Shown here: piece after piece, positions 39,352 to 50,578 of the stretch
Position numbering within the stretch: the stretch's first letter is position 1
Layout: each line of letters starts with the position of its first letter
Source of the DNA: Methylobacterium thuringiense
Lineage (GTDB): Bacteria; Pseudomonadota; Alphaproteobacteria; Rhizobiales; Beijerinckiaceae
Assembly: GCF_022179645.1 (NCBI RefSeq)
Contig: NZ_BPRA01000005.1
Coordinates: 62,001-126,000, forward strand
Length of the DNA: 64,000 bases
Direction of reading: 5' to 3'
The notes under the pieces: generated by a model
Database searches by the model: none
Told to the model about the DNA's origin: nothing
Seen by the model: only the letters and a program-made list of their open reading frames with translations
Translations under genes and position numbers: made by a program

Positions 39352-39936
39352 ATGCCCGACACGCCTGCTCTCCCCGACAAGGCCCGCCTGCGGGCCGAGG
39401 TTCTTGCCCGACGCGACGCGCTGGAACCGGAGGCGCGTAAGGCCGGCTCGGTCGCCGTCGCCGAGACCGTGATTGGCATTCCGGCGCTGGGAGACGCGGA
39501 ACTCGTCGGCGGGTTCTGGCCGATCCGCAGCGAGATCGACCCGCGTCCCCTCATCGAAAGGCTGTTTGCACGCGGCCAGCGCGTGGCGTTGCCGAAGGTG
39601 ACGCCCAGCGGCCTCGTGTTTCGCGAGTGGCGAGCGGGCGAAGCCCTGGTGCGCGGCGGTTTCGGGTTGAGCGAACCGCGCGACGACTTGCCCGAAGTGT
39701 TTCCCACAGCGCTGATCGTGCCGCTGGCGGCCTTCGACCGCACCGGTAACCGCATCGGCTACGGCAAAGGCTATTACGATATGGCGATCGAGCGCCTCTC
39801 CAGACGCGGCCAGGTTCTGACCATCGGCATCGCTTTCTCGGTGCAGGAGGTCGCGCACGTGCCGGCCGAGCCGCACGACCGGCCCCTCGACCATCTCGTC
39901 ACCGAAACCGGCCTCGTGCCGCTGTCGAGGTCTTAG
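39352..39936 (+). CDS. fau: 5-formyltetrahydrofolate cyclo-ligase
   Basis: 194 residues. Converts 5-formyl-THF to 5,10-methenyl-THF using ATP. Motifs: basic N-terminus KARLRAEVLARRDAL, ALPKVTPSGLVF and GYGKGYYDMAIERL (catalytic loop). ATG 39352 begins the conserved part. Relevant to C1 metabolism in a methylotroph. ymdB follows after 2 bases. Confidence 0.95.
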   Translation: MPDTPALPDKARLRAEVLARRDALEPEARKAGSVAVAETVIGIPALGDAELVGGFWPIRSEIDPRPLIERLFARGQRVALPKVTPSGLVFREWRAGEALVRGGFGLSEPRDDLPEVFPTALIVPLAAFDRTGNRIGYGKGYYDMAIERLSRRGQVLTIGIAFSVQEVAHVPAEPHDRPLDHLVTETGLVPLSRS

Positions 39937-39938
39937 TT

Positions 39939-40760
39939 TTGCGACTGCTCTTCCTCGGCGACGTCGTCGGCCGTCCCGGTCGCCACGTGGTCGCCGACAG
40001 GCTCCCGCGCCTGCGCGAGCGCTGGCGGCTCGATTGCGTCGTAGTCAACGGCGAGAACGCGGCCGGCGGATTCGGGATCACCGAGTCGATCTGCGACGAG
40101 ATCCTCCAGGCCGGCGCCGACGTCGTCACCCTCGGCAACCACTCCTTCGATCAGCGCGAAGCGCTCGTCTTCATCGAGCGCCAGCCCCGCCTGATCCGCC
40201 CGGCCAATTACCCGCCAGGCACGCCGGGGCGCGGCGCGGCCGTGGTCGAGACCCGCACCGGCGCGCGCGTCCTCGTGGTCAACGTGATGGGCCGGCTGTT
40301 CATCGATCCGATGGACGACCCCTTCACCGCGGTCGACCGCGAACTGTCCTCCTGCCCCCTGCGCGACGCGGCCGACGCGGTGATCGTCGACGTCCATGCC
40401 GAGGCGACCAGCGAGAAGGAGGCCTTCGGCTGGTTTCTCGACGGCCGGGCGAGCCTCGTCGTCGGCACGCACACGCACGTGCCCACCGCAGACCACCGCA
40501 TCCTGCCCGGCGGCACCGCCTACCTCACCGATGCCGGCATGTGCGGCGACTACGATTCCATGCTCGGCATGCAGAAGGAGGAGCCGCTGCGCCGCTTCCT
40601 GCAGAAGACGCCGGGATCGCGGCTGGAGCCAGCTACCGGCGAGGGCACGCTCTGCGGCATCGCCGTCGAGACCGACGATGCCACCGGGCTCGCCAAGGCC
40701 GTCCATGCTGTGCGTCTGGGGCCGCACCTGGAGGAAACCTGGCCGCGCGCGTGGGATTGA
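39939..40760 (+). CDS. ymdB: YmdB-family metallophosphodiesterase
   Basis: 273 residues. TIGR00282-type protein (2',3'-cyclic-nucleotide phosphodiesterase relatives). Metal ligands: FLGDVVGRPGR, VVNGENAAGG, TLGNHSFDQ, VDVHAEATSEK and VVGTHTHVPTAD. TTG start at 39939 with GAGG upstream. Confidence 0.93.
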   Translation: MRLLFLGDVVGRPGRHVVADRLPRLRERWRLDCVVVNGENAAGGFGITESICDEILQAGADVVTLGNHSFDQREALVFIERQPRLIRPANYPPGTPGRGAAVVETRTGARVLVVNVMGRLFIDPMDDPFTAVDRELSSCPLRDAADAVIVDVHAEATSEKEAFGWFLDGRASLVVGTHTHVPTADHRILPGGTAYLTDAGMCGDYDSMLGMQKEEPLRRFLQKTPGSRLEPATGEGTLCGIAVETDDATGLAKAVHAVRLGPHLEETWPRAWD

Positions 40761-40883
40761 GGCGTGTGAGCGCGCTGCGGAGTACGCGCGCGGCTTGATC
40801 GGTCCGGGACCAGACGCCAGAGTGCGCGCCGATCGGCCCCGCCTCGCAACAGGTGGGCTCGACCCAACGAGAGCCCGGATCCG

Positions 40884-41867
40884 ATGGCGGCCCGACCCGC
40901 GTCCCCTCCCCTCAGCAAGCCCGGCATCTACCTCGTCCGGATGCTGGTCTTCCTGATTCTCGTCGGCTTCCTCGCCTTCGTTCTCTTCCGGCAGATCACC
41001 CCGGCCTTCCTCGCCAATCCGGGCCTGAACGGCCTCATCCTCGGCGTCCTGCTGATCGCGGTGCTGCTCGCCTTCGGGCAGGTGTTTCGGCTCTTCCGCG
41101 AGGTCTCCTACGTCAACGCGGTCGCGGCCGGCGAAACGCCGGCCAAGGGCGGGGCGCGCCTGCTCGGCCCCCTCGTGCCGGCGATCGATGCGCGCCGGGA
41201 CGGCGCGACGCTCTCGGGGACCCGCGCCCATCTCGACACCACCGCCGTGCGCCTCGACGAGGGCCGCGAGATCCTGCGCTACGTCGCCGGCATCCTGATC
41301 CTGCTCGGCCTGCTCGGCACCTTCTGGGGCTTGATCGACACGCTCTCGGCGGTCGGCAACGTGATCAGCGGCATGCGCGGCGGCGGCGACGCCGCCGTGA
41401 TGTTCGACGAACTCAAGAACGGCCTCGCCGTGCCGCTCTCCGGAATCGGCCTCGCCTTCTCGGCCTCGCTGTTCGGCCTCGCCAGCTCCCTGGTGATCGG
41501 CTTCCTCGACCTCCAGGCCGGTCAGGCCCATGCCCGCTTCCACAACGAGCTGGAGGATTGGCTGGTCTCGGGCGAGGAGCAGGCGGTGACCGTGAAGGGT
41601 GCCGTCCCAGCGCCGCAGCAGGACCCGGCTTTCTCCCGCGAATTGCAGGAGACCCTCGATCGGCTCACCAAGGTCGTCGCCGAGGGTTCTGGCAGCCGTT
41701 CGGCCACGCAGGCCATGACCAATCTGGCCGAGGGTATCCAGGGCCTGGTGCAGCACATGCGCGCCGAGCAGCAGATGATCCGCGACTGGGTCGAGGCCCA
41801 GGCCAGCCGCGAAAAGGAGTTGAAGCAGGTGCTCGACCGGCTCGGCCGCGAGCGCGTGGACTCGTAG
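40884..41867 (+). CDS. MotA/TolQ/ExbB-type proton channel protein
   Basis: 327 residues. Membrane segments near 18-38, 48-66, 130-155 and 185-210; the MotA/ExbB core LRYVAGILILLGLLGTFWGLI and LAVPLSGIGLAFSASLFGLASSL is clear. Coiled C-terminus to 327. Paired with the OmpA-domain gene one base downstream; together they would form an ion-driven motor or cell-envelope energiser. Not in a flagellar cluster. Confidence 0.9.
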   Translation: MAARPASPPLSKPGIYLVRMLVFLILVGFLAFVLFRQITPAFLANPGLNGLILGVLLIAVLLAFGQVFRLFREVSYVNAVAAGETPAKGGARLLGPLVPAIDARRDGATLSGTRAHLDTTAVRLDEGREILRYVAGILILLGLLGTFWGLIDTLSAVGNVISGMRGGGDAAVMFDELKNGLAVPLSGIGLAFSASLFGLASSLVIGFLDLQAGQAHARFHNELEDWLVSGEEQAVTVKGAVPAPQQDPAFSRELQETLDRLTKVVAEGSGSRSATQAMTNLAEGIQGLVQHMRAEQQMIRDWVEAQASREKELKQVLDRLGRERVDS

Positions 41868-41868
41868 G

Positions 41869-42882
41869 ATGGCTTCTTCCCGCGTCCGCAGCGCACGCGG
41901 CATCAACGTCTGGCCGGGCTATGTCGACGCGCTGGCCACGCTGCTGCTCTCGGTGGTGTTCCTGCTCACGATCTTCGTCGTGGGGCAGTTCTTCCTCTCG
42001 CAGGAGCTGACGGGGCGCGACGAGGTATTAAACCGCCTCAACCGCCAGATCGCCGACCTCACCGACCTGCTCGCCCTGGAGCGCTCGAGCCGCCGCACGC
42101 AGGAGGAGAGCGCCGCCTCGCTCAAGAGCAGCCTGGAGCGCGCCGAGAGCGACCGCGACCGCTTCCAGGCTCTGGCCGACGCGGCGCAGGCGGACAAGGG
42201 CCAGTCGGCCGACGTCGACAAGCAACTCGTGGCCGAGCGCGGAGCCACCACGCGGGCGCAGAACCAGATCGACGTGCTCAACGACCAGATCCGCGCCATG
42301 CGCCGCCAACTCGCGGCGCTGGAGGACGCGCTCTCGGCCTCGGAGAAGCGCGACAAGGAAAGCCAGACCCGCATCGCCGAACTCGGCAGCCGCCTCAACG
42401 TCGCGCTCGCCCAGCGCGTGCAGGAACTCGCCCGCTACCGCTCCGACTTCTTCGGGCGCCTGCGCCAGATCATCGGCAACCGCTCCGACGTCCGTATCGT
42501 CGGCGACCGCTTCGTGCTGCAGTCGGAGGTGCTGTTCCCGGTCGGGTCCGCGACCCTGAAGCCAGAGGCTGGCCCAGAGATCGACCGCATCGCGAACGCG
42601 ATCCTCGACATCGCCAAGGAAATTCCGGCCGACATTCCCTGGGTGCTGCGCGTCGACGGCCACACCGATACGCGGCCGATCCAGTCGGCGCAGTTCCCTT
42701 CGAACTGGTCGCTCTCGGCGGCGCGCGCCATCGCCGTGGTGCAGTATCTTCGCGGGAAGGGCATCCCGCCGCAGCGATTGCTGGCGGGTGCCTTCGGCGA
42801 ATTCCAGCCGCTCGATGCAGGGAGCACCGAGGAGGCCTATGCGAAGAACCGGCGGATCGAGATGAAGCTGACGGAGCGGTGA
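41869..42882 (+). CDS. OmpA/MotB-domain protein with long coiled coil
   Basis: 337 residues. N-terminal membrane helix (about 22-45, YVDALATLLLSVVFLLTIFVVG) as in MotB, with Asp20 a candidate proton-carrying acid; coiled coil about 50-190; OmpA-like peptidoglycan-binding domain about 200-337 (VDGHTDTRPI, NWSLSAARAIAVVQYL, RRIEMKL). Overall a MotB/OmpA partner of the preceding channel. Confidence 0.92.
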   Translation: MASSRVRSARGINVWPGYVDALATLLLSVVFLLTIFVVGQFFLSQELTGRDEVLNRLNRQIADLTDLLALERSSRRTQEESAASLKSSLERAESDRDRFQALADAAQADKGQSADVDKQLVAERGATTRAQNQIDVLNDQIRAMRRQLAALEDALSASEKRDKESQTRIAELGSRLNVALAQRVQELARYRSDFFGRLRQIIGNRSDVRIVGDRFVLQSEVLFPVGSATLKPEAGPEIDRIANAILDIAKEIPADIPWVLRVDGHTDTRPIQSAQFPSNWSLSAARAIAVVQYLRGKGIPPQRLLAGAFGEFQPLDAGSTEEAYAKNRRIEMKLTER

Positions 42883-42886
42883 CGCG

Positions 42887-43900
42887 TCACGCGGAGGCGA
42901 AGATGCCGCGATACGCGAACAACCCCGGCGCACCGCCGGTCATCAGGAACAGCACCGCATCGCCCGGCCGATAGGCCCCGGCCCGCACGTCGGCGAGCAA
43001 ACCCGAAAAAGCCTTGCCGCTATAGACCGGATCGAGCAGCAGCCCTTCGGTCGTCGCCATCAGCCGCACCGCTTCCAGCATCCCGTCCGTCGGAATGCCG
43101 TAGCCGTCGCCTCGGTGGTCGCCGTCGATGACGATGGCGTCGCCGGGAAGCGAGACGCCGATCAGGTCGGCGGTGGCCTCGGCCTTCTCCAATGTGATCC
43201 GTCGGGCCTCCTCGAGCGGCGCGAGCACCGTGTAGGATTTCGCCAGACGGGGATTACGTCCGAGCGCCGTCAAGCCGGCGACGAGCCCGGCATGGGTGCC
43301 GCTGCTGCCGTTGGCGGTGACGACCTGCGCGAGGTCGAGACCCATCGCCGCCGACTGATCCAGGACCTCGGCGGCACAGGCGGCGTAGCCGAGGCAGCCG
43401 AGCGCGCTCGATCCGCCGGAGGGGAAGACCGCGACGCGCCGGCCCTCCCGCTCCAGTTCGGCGGCCCGCGCGTGGGCGGCGGCAAGCGAATCTGCGTCGC
43501 CCGGCAGCAGGTGCACGCGGGCGCCGAACAGTTCGTGCAGGAGCCGGTTGCCGTTGCCGGTATAGTCGGGATCGTCGCGGGCCACCGAATGCGTGAGGAA
43601 TAGCTCGCAGGCAAATCCGCAGCGTGCGGCCGCCGCAGCGGTCAGCCGGGCGTGGTTCGATTGCAGGGCGCCGACCGTGATGACGGTGTCGGCGCCGTCC
43701 GCCCGCGCCTGCCCGAGCAGGAATTCGAGCTTGCGCAGCTTGTTGCCGCCACCGCCCACCGGGCCGATGTCGTCCCGCTTCACGAACAGGCGTACGCCGG
43801 CGAGCGCAGCGCCGAGATGCCGGCTCAGCCCGTCGAGGGGCTGGATCGGCGTCGGCGCGTCGGTCAACGCGACTCGTGGGAAGCGGGAGAGGTCGAGCAT
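42887..43900 (-). CDS. dcyD: D-cysteine desulfhydrase / ACC deaminase family
   Basis: 337 residues, PLP-dependent tryptophan-synthase-beta fold. PLP lysine in GGGGNKLRKLEF near 51-62, substrate loop VGALQSNHARL near 76-86. The family breaks D-cysteine (or ACC) to pyruvate, ammonia and sulfide; Trp/Tyr residues deciding substrate are not resolvable by eye, so D-cysteine desulfhydrase is the broader name. Separated by 3 bases from the downstream ABC gene (the exporter gene is upstream on the same strand). Confidence 0.9.
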   Translation of the reverse strand: MLDLSRFPRVALTDAPTPIQPLDGLSRHLGAALAGVRLFVKRDDIGPVGGGGNKLRKLEFLLGQARADGADTVITVGALQSNHARLTAAAAARCGFACELFLTHSVARDDPDYTGNGNRLLHELFGARVHLLPGDADSLAAAHARAAELEREGRRVAVFPSGGSSALGCLGYAACAAEVLDQSAAMGLDLAQVVTANGSSGTHAGLVAGLTALGRNPRLAKSYTVLAPLEEARRITLEKAEATADLIGVSLPGDAIVIDGDHRGDGYGIPTDGMLEAVRLMATTEGLLLDPVYSGKAFSGLLADVRAGAYRPGDAVLFLMTGGAPGLFAYRGIFASA

Positions 43901-43903
43901 CGG

Positions 43904-45811
<1,908 letters not shown>

Positions 45812-45868
45812 CGGTCCTCGTCATCGTTTCGTCCCTGTCGTGTCTTGCTTATGGTTCTGGCGCCGGCC

Positions 45869-45897
45869 TTGTTCGCCGGGTGCGGCTGGGGTATAGG
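45869..45897 (+). promoter_or_regulatory. Predicted rpmE promoter
   Basis: TTGTTC (45869-45874), a 17-base spacer, TATAGG (45892-45897). Confidence 0.5.
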
Positions 45898-45979
45898 CCC
45901 GGCTTCACCGAAACGCGCGTGATATTCGGCCGCGGACCGCTGCGCCGTCCGGTCGGCGTGACCCAATCAGGACTTCGTC

Positions 45980-46234
45980 ATGGCAAAAGATGCGGCCGCC
46001 AAGGCCAAGGGGACCGAGCATCCCGACTACCACTTCATCAAGGTCGTGATGACCGACGGGTCCGACTACATGACCCGGTCGACCTACGGCAAGGAGGGCG
46101 ACGTCCTCAACCTCGACATCGACCCCTCGACGCACCCGGCCTGGACCGGCGGCGAGCAGAAGATGCTCGATCGCGGCGGCCGCGTCTCGCGCTTCAACTC
46201 GCGCTTCGGCAGCATGGCCTTCGGCAAGAAGTAA
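45980..46234 (+). CDS. rpmE: 50S ribosomal protein L31
   Basis: 84 residues, the cysteine-poor (C-) form without zinc ligands. [27 protein letters not shown] are L31-like, though the start [11 protein letters not shown] is longer than in E. coli. ATG 45980. A strong terminator follows. Confidence 0.96.
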   Translation: MAKDAAAKAKGTEHPDYHFIKVVMTDGSDYMTRSTYGKEGDVLNLDIDPSTHPAWTGGEQKMLDRGGRVSRFNSRFGSMAFGKK

Positions 46235-46271
46235 TTTTTGGGGCTCTGGCGTTCGGCCAGGTCTCGGACAG

Positions 46272-46304
46272 AAAAAAGGCGGCGCCCGAGGGCGCCGCCT
46301 TTTT
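46272..46304. terminator. Bidirectional rho-independent terminator
   Basis: Stem GGCGGCGCC/GGCGCCGCC closed by a CGAG loop, flanked by six A on one side and five T on the other. Serves rpmE (+) and rcdA (-), which converge here. Confidence 0.9.
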
Positions 46305-46328
46305 CGTGTCCGGTGCCGATCGGGACGA

Positions 46329-46862
46329 TCAGAGTCCGCCGAAGGCCGAGCGCAGCAAGCCCTGCTGGGCCGCGACCGGGCTCTCGACCGGGCGCGGTGT
46401 CGGGCGATCTTCGGTGATCAGGCCGTCGAGGTGCAGGATACGGGCATGCAGCCGGCGCGAACGCTCGACGAGATCCTGAAGCCGCTCCGGCAGCAAGGCG
46501 AAGCCGTCGCCTTCGTCGATCATCCGGGTTTCCGACGCGGTCAGCTTGACCCTCCGCTTCTCTTCCTGTGCTTGGCCATGGGTGATCTCGCCCTCGGCGA
46601 CGGCGCGCTGGACCAGCAGCCACGATGCGATCTGCATCAGGCGCGTGGTGAGCCGCATGCTCTCGCCGGCATAGGCCAGCGTCGCATCACGCGAGGCGCC
46701 CCGCGACTCGTCGCGCCCGTTGCCGTCGAGATAGGCCGCCGTCTCCTCGACCAGGGTCATGCCGTCGCGGAACAGGCCCTTGAAGCTTTCGGAGGCGACG
46801 TAGGTTTCGCCGAAGCTGACCCAGTCGCTGTCGTCCCGGAACATGACGTCTAAGCCGGTCAT
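46329..46862 (-). CDS. rcdA: RcdA-like regulator of CtrA degradation (DUF1465)
   Basis: 177 residues, mostly helical. DUF1465 family; in Caulobacter RcdA is an adaptor for ClpXP that triggers CtrA proteolysis. Shows SESFKGLFRDGMTLVEETAAYLD and TSRLMQIASWLLVQRAV-type helices. ATG 46862. The upstream 400 bases contain a leader or sRNA terminator on the same strand. Confidence 0.9.
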   Translation of the reverse strand: MTGLDVMFRDDSDWVSFGETYVASESFKGLFRDGMTLVEETAAYLDGNGRDESRGASRDATLAYAGESMRLTTRLMQIASWLLVQRAVAEGEITHGQAQEEKRRVKLTASETRMIDEGDGFALLPERLQDLVERSRRLHARILHLDGLITEDRPTPRPVESPVAAQQGLLRSAFGGL

Positions 46863-47281
46863 CGTGTCTCCTGTGGCCCATCCGTTTGGATACGGCTTGA
46901 GAAAGCGAATCCGTGGGGCCGACGGAGTGAACCTAGCGCATTCCGCGCCGGCCGCACCGTTTACCAGGGCTTAACGTTAATCGGCCGGCTTGGTGCCTCG
47001 GCGCCCGTTCACGTTCACGCGCGGCCGGAGGGCGCGACGGCGCAAAAAAAAGCCGCCCCGGAGGACGGCTTTGACGAAGTCGAACAGGGAGGCATCAAAC
47101 AGAGTGGACGGAACCACTCGATATCCAGCGCACTGGACATGCTCTCGTCATGACTTCGAAAGGTTAATGGACCGTTACGGTCCGCCTTCCCCGCCGGCCC
47201 GCTGGCCTTGTCAGGGCAGGCCCCTTCTACGATCTGAGGCATGCCGGGCCGTCCGGCCGAGGCCAGGCCAGAGGACGAGGC
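46863..47281. other. Gene-free region upstream of rcdA
   Basis: About 420 bases with no convincing protein gene. Contains the minus-strand terminator at 47044-47072 and a near-perfect 15-base palindrome GGACCGTTACGGTCC (47169-47183). A short minus-strand RNA that stops before rcdA is possible. Confidence 0.5.
47044..47072 (-). terminator. Rho-independent terminator on the minus strand
   Basis: Stem AAAGCCG/CGGCTTT with an internal mismatch and two more pairs, loop CGGA, followed on the minus strand by eight T. No annotated gene on that strand ends here. Confidence 0.75.
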
Positions 47282-47854
47282 GTGAGCAAAACCGAAAAAC
47301 AGAAGATGCTGGCCGGTGAACTCTACCGGCCGGGCGATCCCGAGATCCAGGCGGACATCGCGGCCACCAAGGACTGGATGGTCTGCTACAACGCGGCCTT
47401 CGCCGCGTCCCCGGCCGAGCGGCGTGCCTTGCTCGCCGAGCGCTTCTCCCATGTCGGAGCCGACGCGGTGATCCGGCCGCCGTTCTTCTGCGACTACGGC
47501 TTCAACATCAGCATCGGCGACGGTGCGTTCATGAACTTCAACTGCGTGATTCTCGACGTCTGCAGCGTCACCATCGGCCACGGCACGCAGATCGGTCCGG
47601 CCGTTCAGATCTACGCGGCGGATCATCCGCGCGATCCCGAGCCGCGCAGGGCCGGGCTCGAATTCGGCCGGCCGGTGGTGATCGGCTGCAACGTCTGGAT
47701 CGGTGGCGGTGCGCTGATCATGCCGGGCGTCACCGTCGGCGACGACGCCGTGATCGGCGCGGGCGCCGTGGTGACGCGGGACGTCGCCCCCGGCACGACG
47801 GTCGCCGGCAATCCGGCGCGTCCGATCGTGAGCCGAAGCATGGCGTCGAAATGA
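47282..47854 (+). CDS. maa: Maltose/galactoside O-acetyltransferase (NodL/Maa type)
   Basis: 190 residues of left-handed beta-helix hexapeptide repeats (SIGDGAFMNFNCVILD, VTIGHGTQIG, VTVGDDAVIGAGAVVT). Catalytic His in YAADHPRDP. N-terminal KQKMLAGELYRPGDPE is diagnostic of Maa/NodL. GTG start at 47282. Sugar acceptor unknown. Confidence 0.93.
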   Translation: MSKTEKQKMLAGELYRPGDPEIQADIAATKDWMVCYNAAFAASPAERRALLAERFSHVGADAVIRPPFFCDYGFNISIGDGAFMNFNCVILDVCSVTIGHGTQIGPAVQIYAADHPRDPEPRRAGLEFGRPVVIGCNVWIGGGALIMPGVTVGDDAVIGAGAVVTRDVAPGTTVAGNPARPIVSRSMASK

Positions 47855-47864
47855 CCTGTTCGAA

Positions 47865-47893
47865 TTGACTTGGGCAGGACCATCCGACATAAG
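47865..47893 (+). promoter_or_regulatory. Predicted rpmH promoter
   Basis: TTGACT (47865-47870), 17-base spacer, CATAAG (47888-47893). Expected strong ribosomal-protein promoter. Confidence 0.6.
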
Positions 47894-48026
47894 CCCGCGT
47901 CATGTGAAGCGGCGCCCCCTTTCGGGCGCTCTTCGCGCTTGCCGACACATTTCTTGAGGGACGGTTCGGTCCTCAGCGCGCCCTGGCGCCGCTTGGATCC
48001 TCATCCCGTCCGCCGGAGTCCATGCC

Positions 48027-48161
48027 ATGAAGAGAACCTACCAGCCGAGCAAGCTCGTTCGGAAGCGCCGCCACGGTTTCCGCGCGCGTATGGCGACGGC
48101 CGGCGGCCGCAAGGTCATCGCCGCCCGCCGCGCCCACGGCCGCAAGAAGCTTTCCGCCTAA
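48027..48161 (+). CDS. rpmH: 50S ribosomal protein L34
   Basis: 44 residues, [18 protein letters not shown] and ending HGRKKLSA; textbook L34. ATG 48027. First gene of rpmH-rnpA-yidC-engB. Confidence 0.98.
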   Translation: MKRTYQPSKLVRKRRHGFRARMATAGGRKVIAARRAHGRKKLSA

Positions 48162-48210
48162 GTCAGCGGATTGCGCGTACCGGCCCGTCGGGGCCGGGCG
48201 CCGGAGGTCA

Positions 48211-48723
48211 GTGGCTGTGCCGAGCATTCGACGCCTGAGGCGGCGACCGGACTTCCTCGCCGCGGCATCCGGCCGGCGCTACCATACCGAGCGCATGACT
48301 GCGCAGGGTCGCCTCCGCGAGCCTGGCGAGATGCGCGACGGCGGCCCCGCCGAGGGGGTCTATCTCGGCTTCACCATCACCAAGCGGGTCGGCCACGCCA
48401 CCGAGCGGAACCGCATCAGGCGCCGCCTGCGCGGTGCCATCGCGGTGCTCGGCGACGACGCGCCCGGCTGCCCGGCCGATGTCGTCTTGGTGGCGCGCCG
48501 CCCTGCCCTCGATGCCGCCTTCGAAACGCTCGTCGATGACCTGCGCCGGTCGCTCAAGGCGGTGACCAAGCCGCGCGGCCCCAAGGACACGCCTGCTGGC
48601 AGGAGTGGCGGCTCCGGCGCCGCGGCCCCTGGCGCTCGGCCCCGAACGGGGGCACATGTCCCCCGCCAGCCGAATCCCGGCAAGATCAAAACACAGACGG
48701 CGCACGGATCGACCGATGGGTAA
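48211..48723 (+). CDS. rnpA: Ribonuclease P protein component
   Basis: 170 residues. Protein subunit of RNase P, which matures tRNA 5' ends. RNR signature [15 protein letters not shown] near 63-77. GTG 48211 with GGAGG five bases upstream. The C-terminal 45 residues are a low-complexity Gly/Pro/Arg tail beyond the usual 120-residue core and overlap the yidC start by 8 bases. Confidence 0.95.
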   Translation: MAVPSIRRLRRRPDFLAAASGRRYHTERMTAQGRLREPGEMRDGGPAEGVYLGFTITKRVGHATERNRIRRRLRGAIAVLGDDAPGCPADVVLVARRPALDAAFETLVDDLRRSLKAVTKPRGPKDTPAGRSGGSGAAAPGARPRTGAHVPRQPNPGKIKTQTAHGSTDG

Positions 48724-50563
48724 CGACAAGACGAACATGTTCGTCGCGATCGCCTTGTCTCTGGCGGTGCTGCTCGGCTGGAACTACTTCGTCGCTGCGC
48801 CGATGAGCGAGCGCCAGCGTCAGACCCAGGCCCAGAACAAGGCCGCCGGTCAGCCGCTGGGCAGCGATGCCGTCCCTACGCCGAGCTCGAAGGAGGGTGG
48901 CCCCTCCGCTCCCGTGCCCGGCACCGTGCCGAGCGCCGGTCAAGCGCCCGTCTCGCGCGACGAGGCCATCGCCCGTTCGGCGCGTCTGCGCGTCGACACC
49001 CCGGCCTTGTTCGGCTCGATCGCCCTCAAGGGCGGCCGCATCGACGACATCCTCCTGAAGAATTACCACGAGACCGTCAGCGACGAGAGCCCGCGCATCG
49101 TCCTGCTCTCGCCCACCGGCAGCGCCAACCCCTACTATGCCGAGTTCGGCTGGGTCGGTGCCGATGCCGGCCCGTTGCCGAATTCCGAGACGGTCTGGAA
49201 GGCCGATGCCGAGGTTCTGACGCCGGGCAAGCCCGTGACCCTGACCTGGGACAACGGTGCCGGCCTCACCTTCAAGCGCATCGTCGCCGTCGACGACAAG
49301 TTCATGTTCACGGTACGCGACGAGATCGACAACACCGGTTCCAAGGCCGTCACCCTCTATCCCTACAGCCTCGTCTCGCGCTGGGGTAAGCCGCAGACCC
49401 AGGGCTACTACGTGCTGCACGAAGGCCTGATCGGCGTGCTCGGCACCGATGGCCTGCAGGAATACACCTACGACCACGTCGCCAAGGAGCCCGCCTACGG
49501 CGGTGCGAACACCAAGGGCAAGGCCTGGACGAACGTGACCGGCGGCTTCGTCGGCATCACCGACAAGTATTGGGCTGCGGCCTCGATCCCCGATCAGGAC
49601 AAGCCCTTCACCGGCGCCTTCACCGAGCGGACCGATGGCGCCACCAAGGTCTACCAGACCAGCGTGCGCGGCGATGCCGTCTCCGTCGCGCCCGGCGCGT
49701 CCTCGGTCGCCACGCAGCGCCTGTTCGCCGGCGCCAAGGAGGTCAACCAGATCAACGCCTACCAGAAGGAACTCGGCATCAAGCAGTTCGATCTGATGAT
49801 CGACTGGGGCTGGTTCTGGTTCCTGACCAAGCCGATGTTCAAGGCGCTGGATTTCTTCTTCCACTTGCTCGGAAACTTCGGCGTCTCGATCCTGCTCGTG
49901 ACCGCGATTCTGAAGCTGTTCTTCCTGCCGATCGCCAACCGCTCCTACGTCTCCATGGCCAAGATGAAGGCCGTGCAGCCCGAGATGGCCTCCATCCGGG
50001 AGCGGTACAAAGACGACAAGATGAAACAGCAGCAGGCCATGATGGAGCTGTACAAGAAGGAAAAGATCAATCCGGTCGCCGGCTGTTGGCCGGTGCTGAT
50101 CCAGATCCCGGTCTTCTTCGCGCTCTACAAGGTGCTGTTCATCACCATCGAGATGCGGCACGCGCCGTTCTTCGGCTGGATCCAGGATCTTGCCGCGCCG
50201 GATCCGACGAGCCTGCTCAACCTGTTCGGCCTGCTGCCGTTCGCGGCGCCCGACTTCGTCCATCTCGGCGTCTGGCCGCTGGTGATGGGCGTGACGATGT
50301 TCGTGCAGATGAAGATGAACCCCACGCCGCCGGACCCTGTCCAGGCGCAGGTCTTCACCTTCATGCCGATCATCTTCACCTTCATGCTCGGCTCGTTCCC
50401 GGCTGGCCTCGTGATCTACTGGGCCTGGAACAACACCCTCTCGGTGATCCAGCAATACGTCATCATGCGCCGCAACGGCGTGAAGGTGGAGTTGTGGGAC
50501 AACCTGAGGGGCACGTTCAGCAAGAAGACGCCGCCCGGCAAGGGCGCCGCCGCCAAAAGCTGA
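48716..50563 (+). CDS. yidC: YidC/Oxa1-type membrane insertase
   Basis: 615 residues. Inserts membrane proteins with or without SecYEG. N-terminal helix (9-27), large periplasmic beta domain (about 75-360), then the 60KD insertase core with [30 protein letters not shown] and five membrane helices; [19 protein letters not shown] is conserved. ATG 48716 inside the rnpA end. Confidence 0.97.
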   Translation: MGNDKTNMFVAIALSLAVLLGWNYFVAAPMSERQRQTQAQNKAAGQPLGSDAVPTPSSKEGGPSAPVPGTVPSAGQAPVSRDEAIARSARLRVDTPALFGSIALKGGRIDDILLKNYHETVSDESPRIVLLSPTGSANPYYAEFGWVGADAGPLPNSETVWKADAEVLTPGKPVTLTWDNGAGLTFKRIVAVDDKFMFTVRDEIDNTGSKAVTLYPYSLVSRWGKPQTQGYYVLHEGLIGVLGTDGLQEYTYDHVAKEPAYGGANTKGKAWTNVTGGFVGITDKYWAAASIPDQDKPFTGAFTERTDGATKVYQTSVRGDAVSVAPGASSVATQRLFAGAKEVNQINAYQKELGIKQFDLMIDWGWFWFLTKPMFKALDFFFHLLGNFGVSILLVTAILKLFFLPIANRSYVSMAKMKAVQPEMASIRERYKDDKMKQQQAMMELYKKEKINPVAGCWPVLIQIPVFFALYKVLFITIEMRHAPFFGWIQDLAAPDPTSLLNLFGLLPFAAPDFVHLGVWPLVMGVTMFVQMKMNPTPPDPVQAQVFTFMPIIFTFMLGSFPAGLVIYWAWNNTLSVIQQYVIMRRNGVKVELWDNLRGTFSKKTPPGKGAAAKS

Positions 50564-50578
50564 AGATCAAGGGCTGAC

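Noticed and set aside
39933-41906. 657-codon minus-strand frame across ymdB and the motor gene
   Set aside because: Shadow of real plus-strand genes with family motifs.
40884-42882. Zorya defence system
   Set aside because: No ZorC/ZorD/ZorE-type helicase or nuclease nearby; surrounding genes are housekeeping.
47015-47890. 291-codon minus-strand frame over maa
   Set aside because: Antisense of the acetyltransferase; it reads through a terminator.
47855-48200. Chromosome origin near rpmH-rnpA
   Set aside because: No dnaA gene and no cluster of DnaA boxes seen; rpmH-rnpA is not the origin in many alphaproteobacteria.
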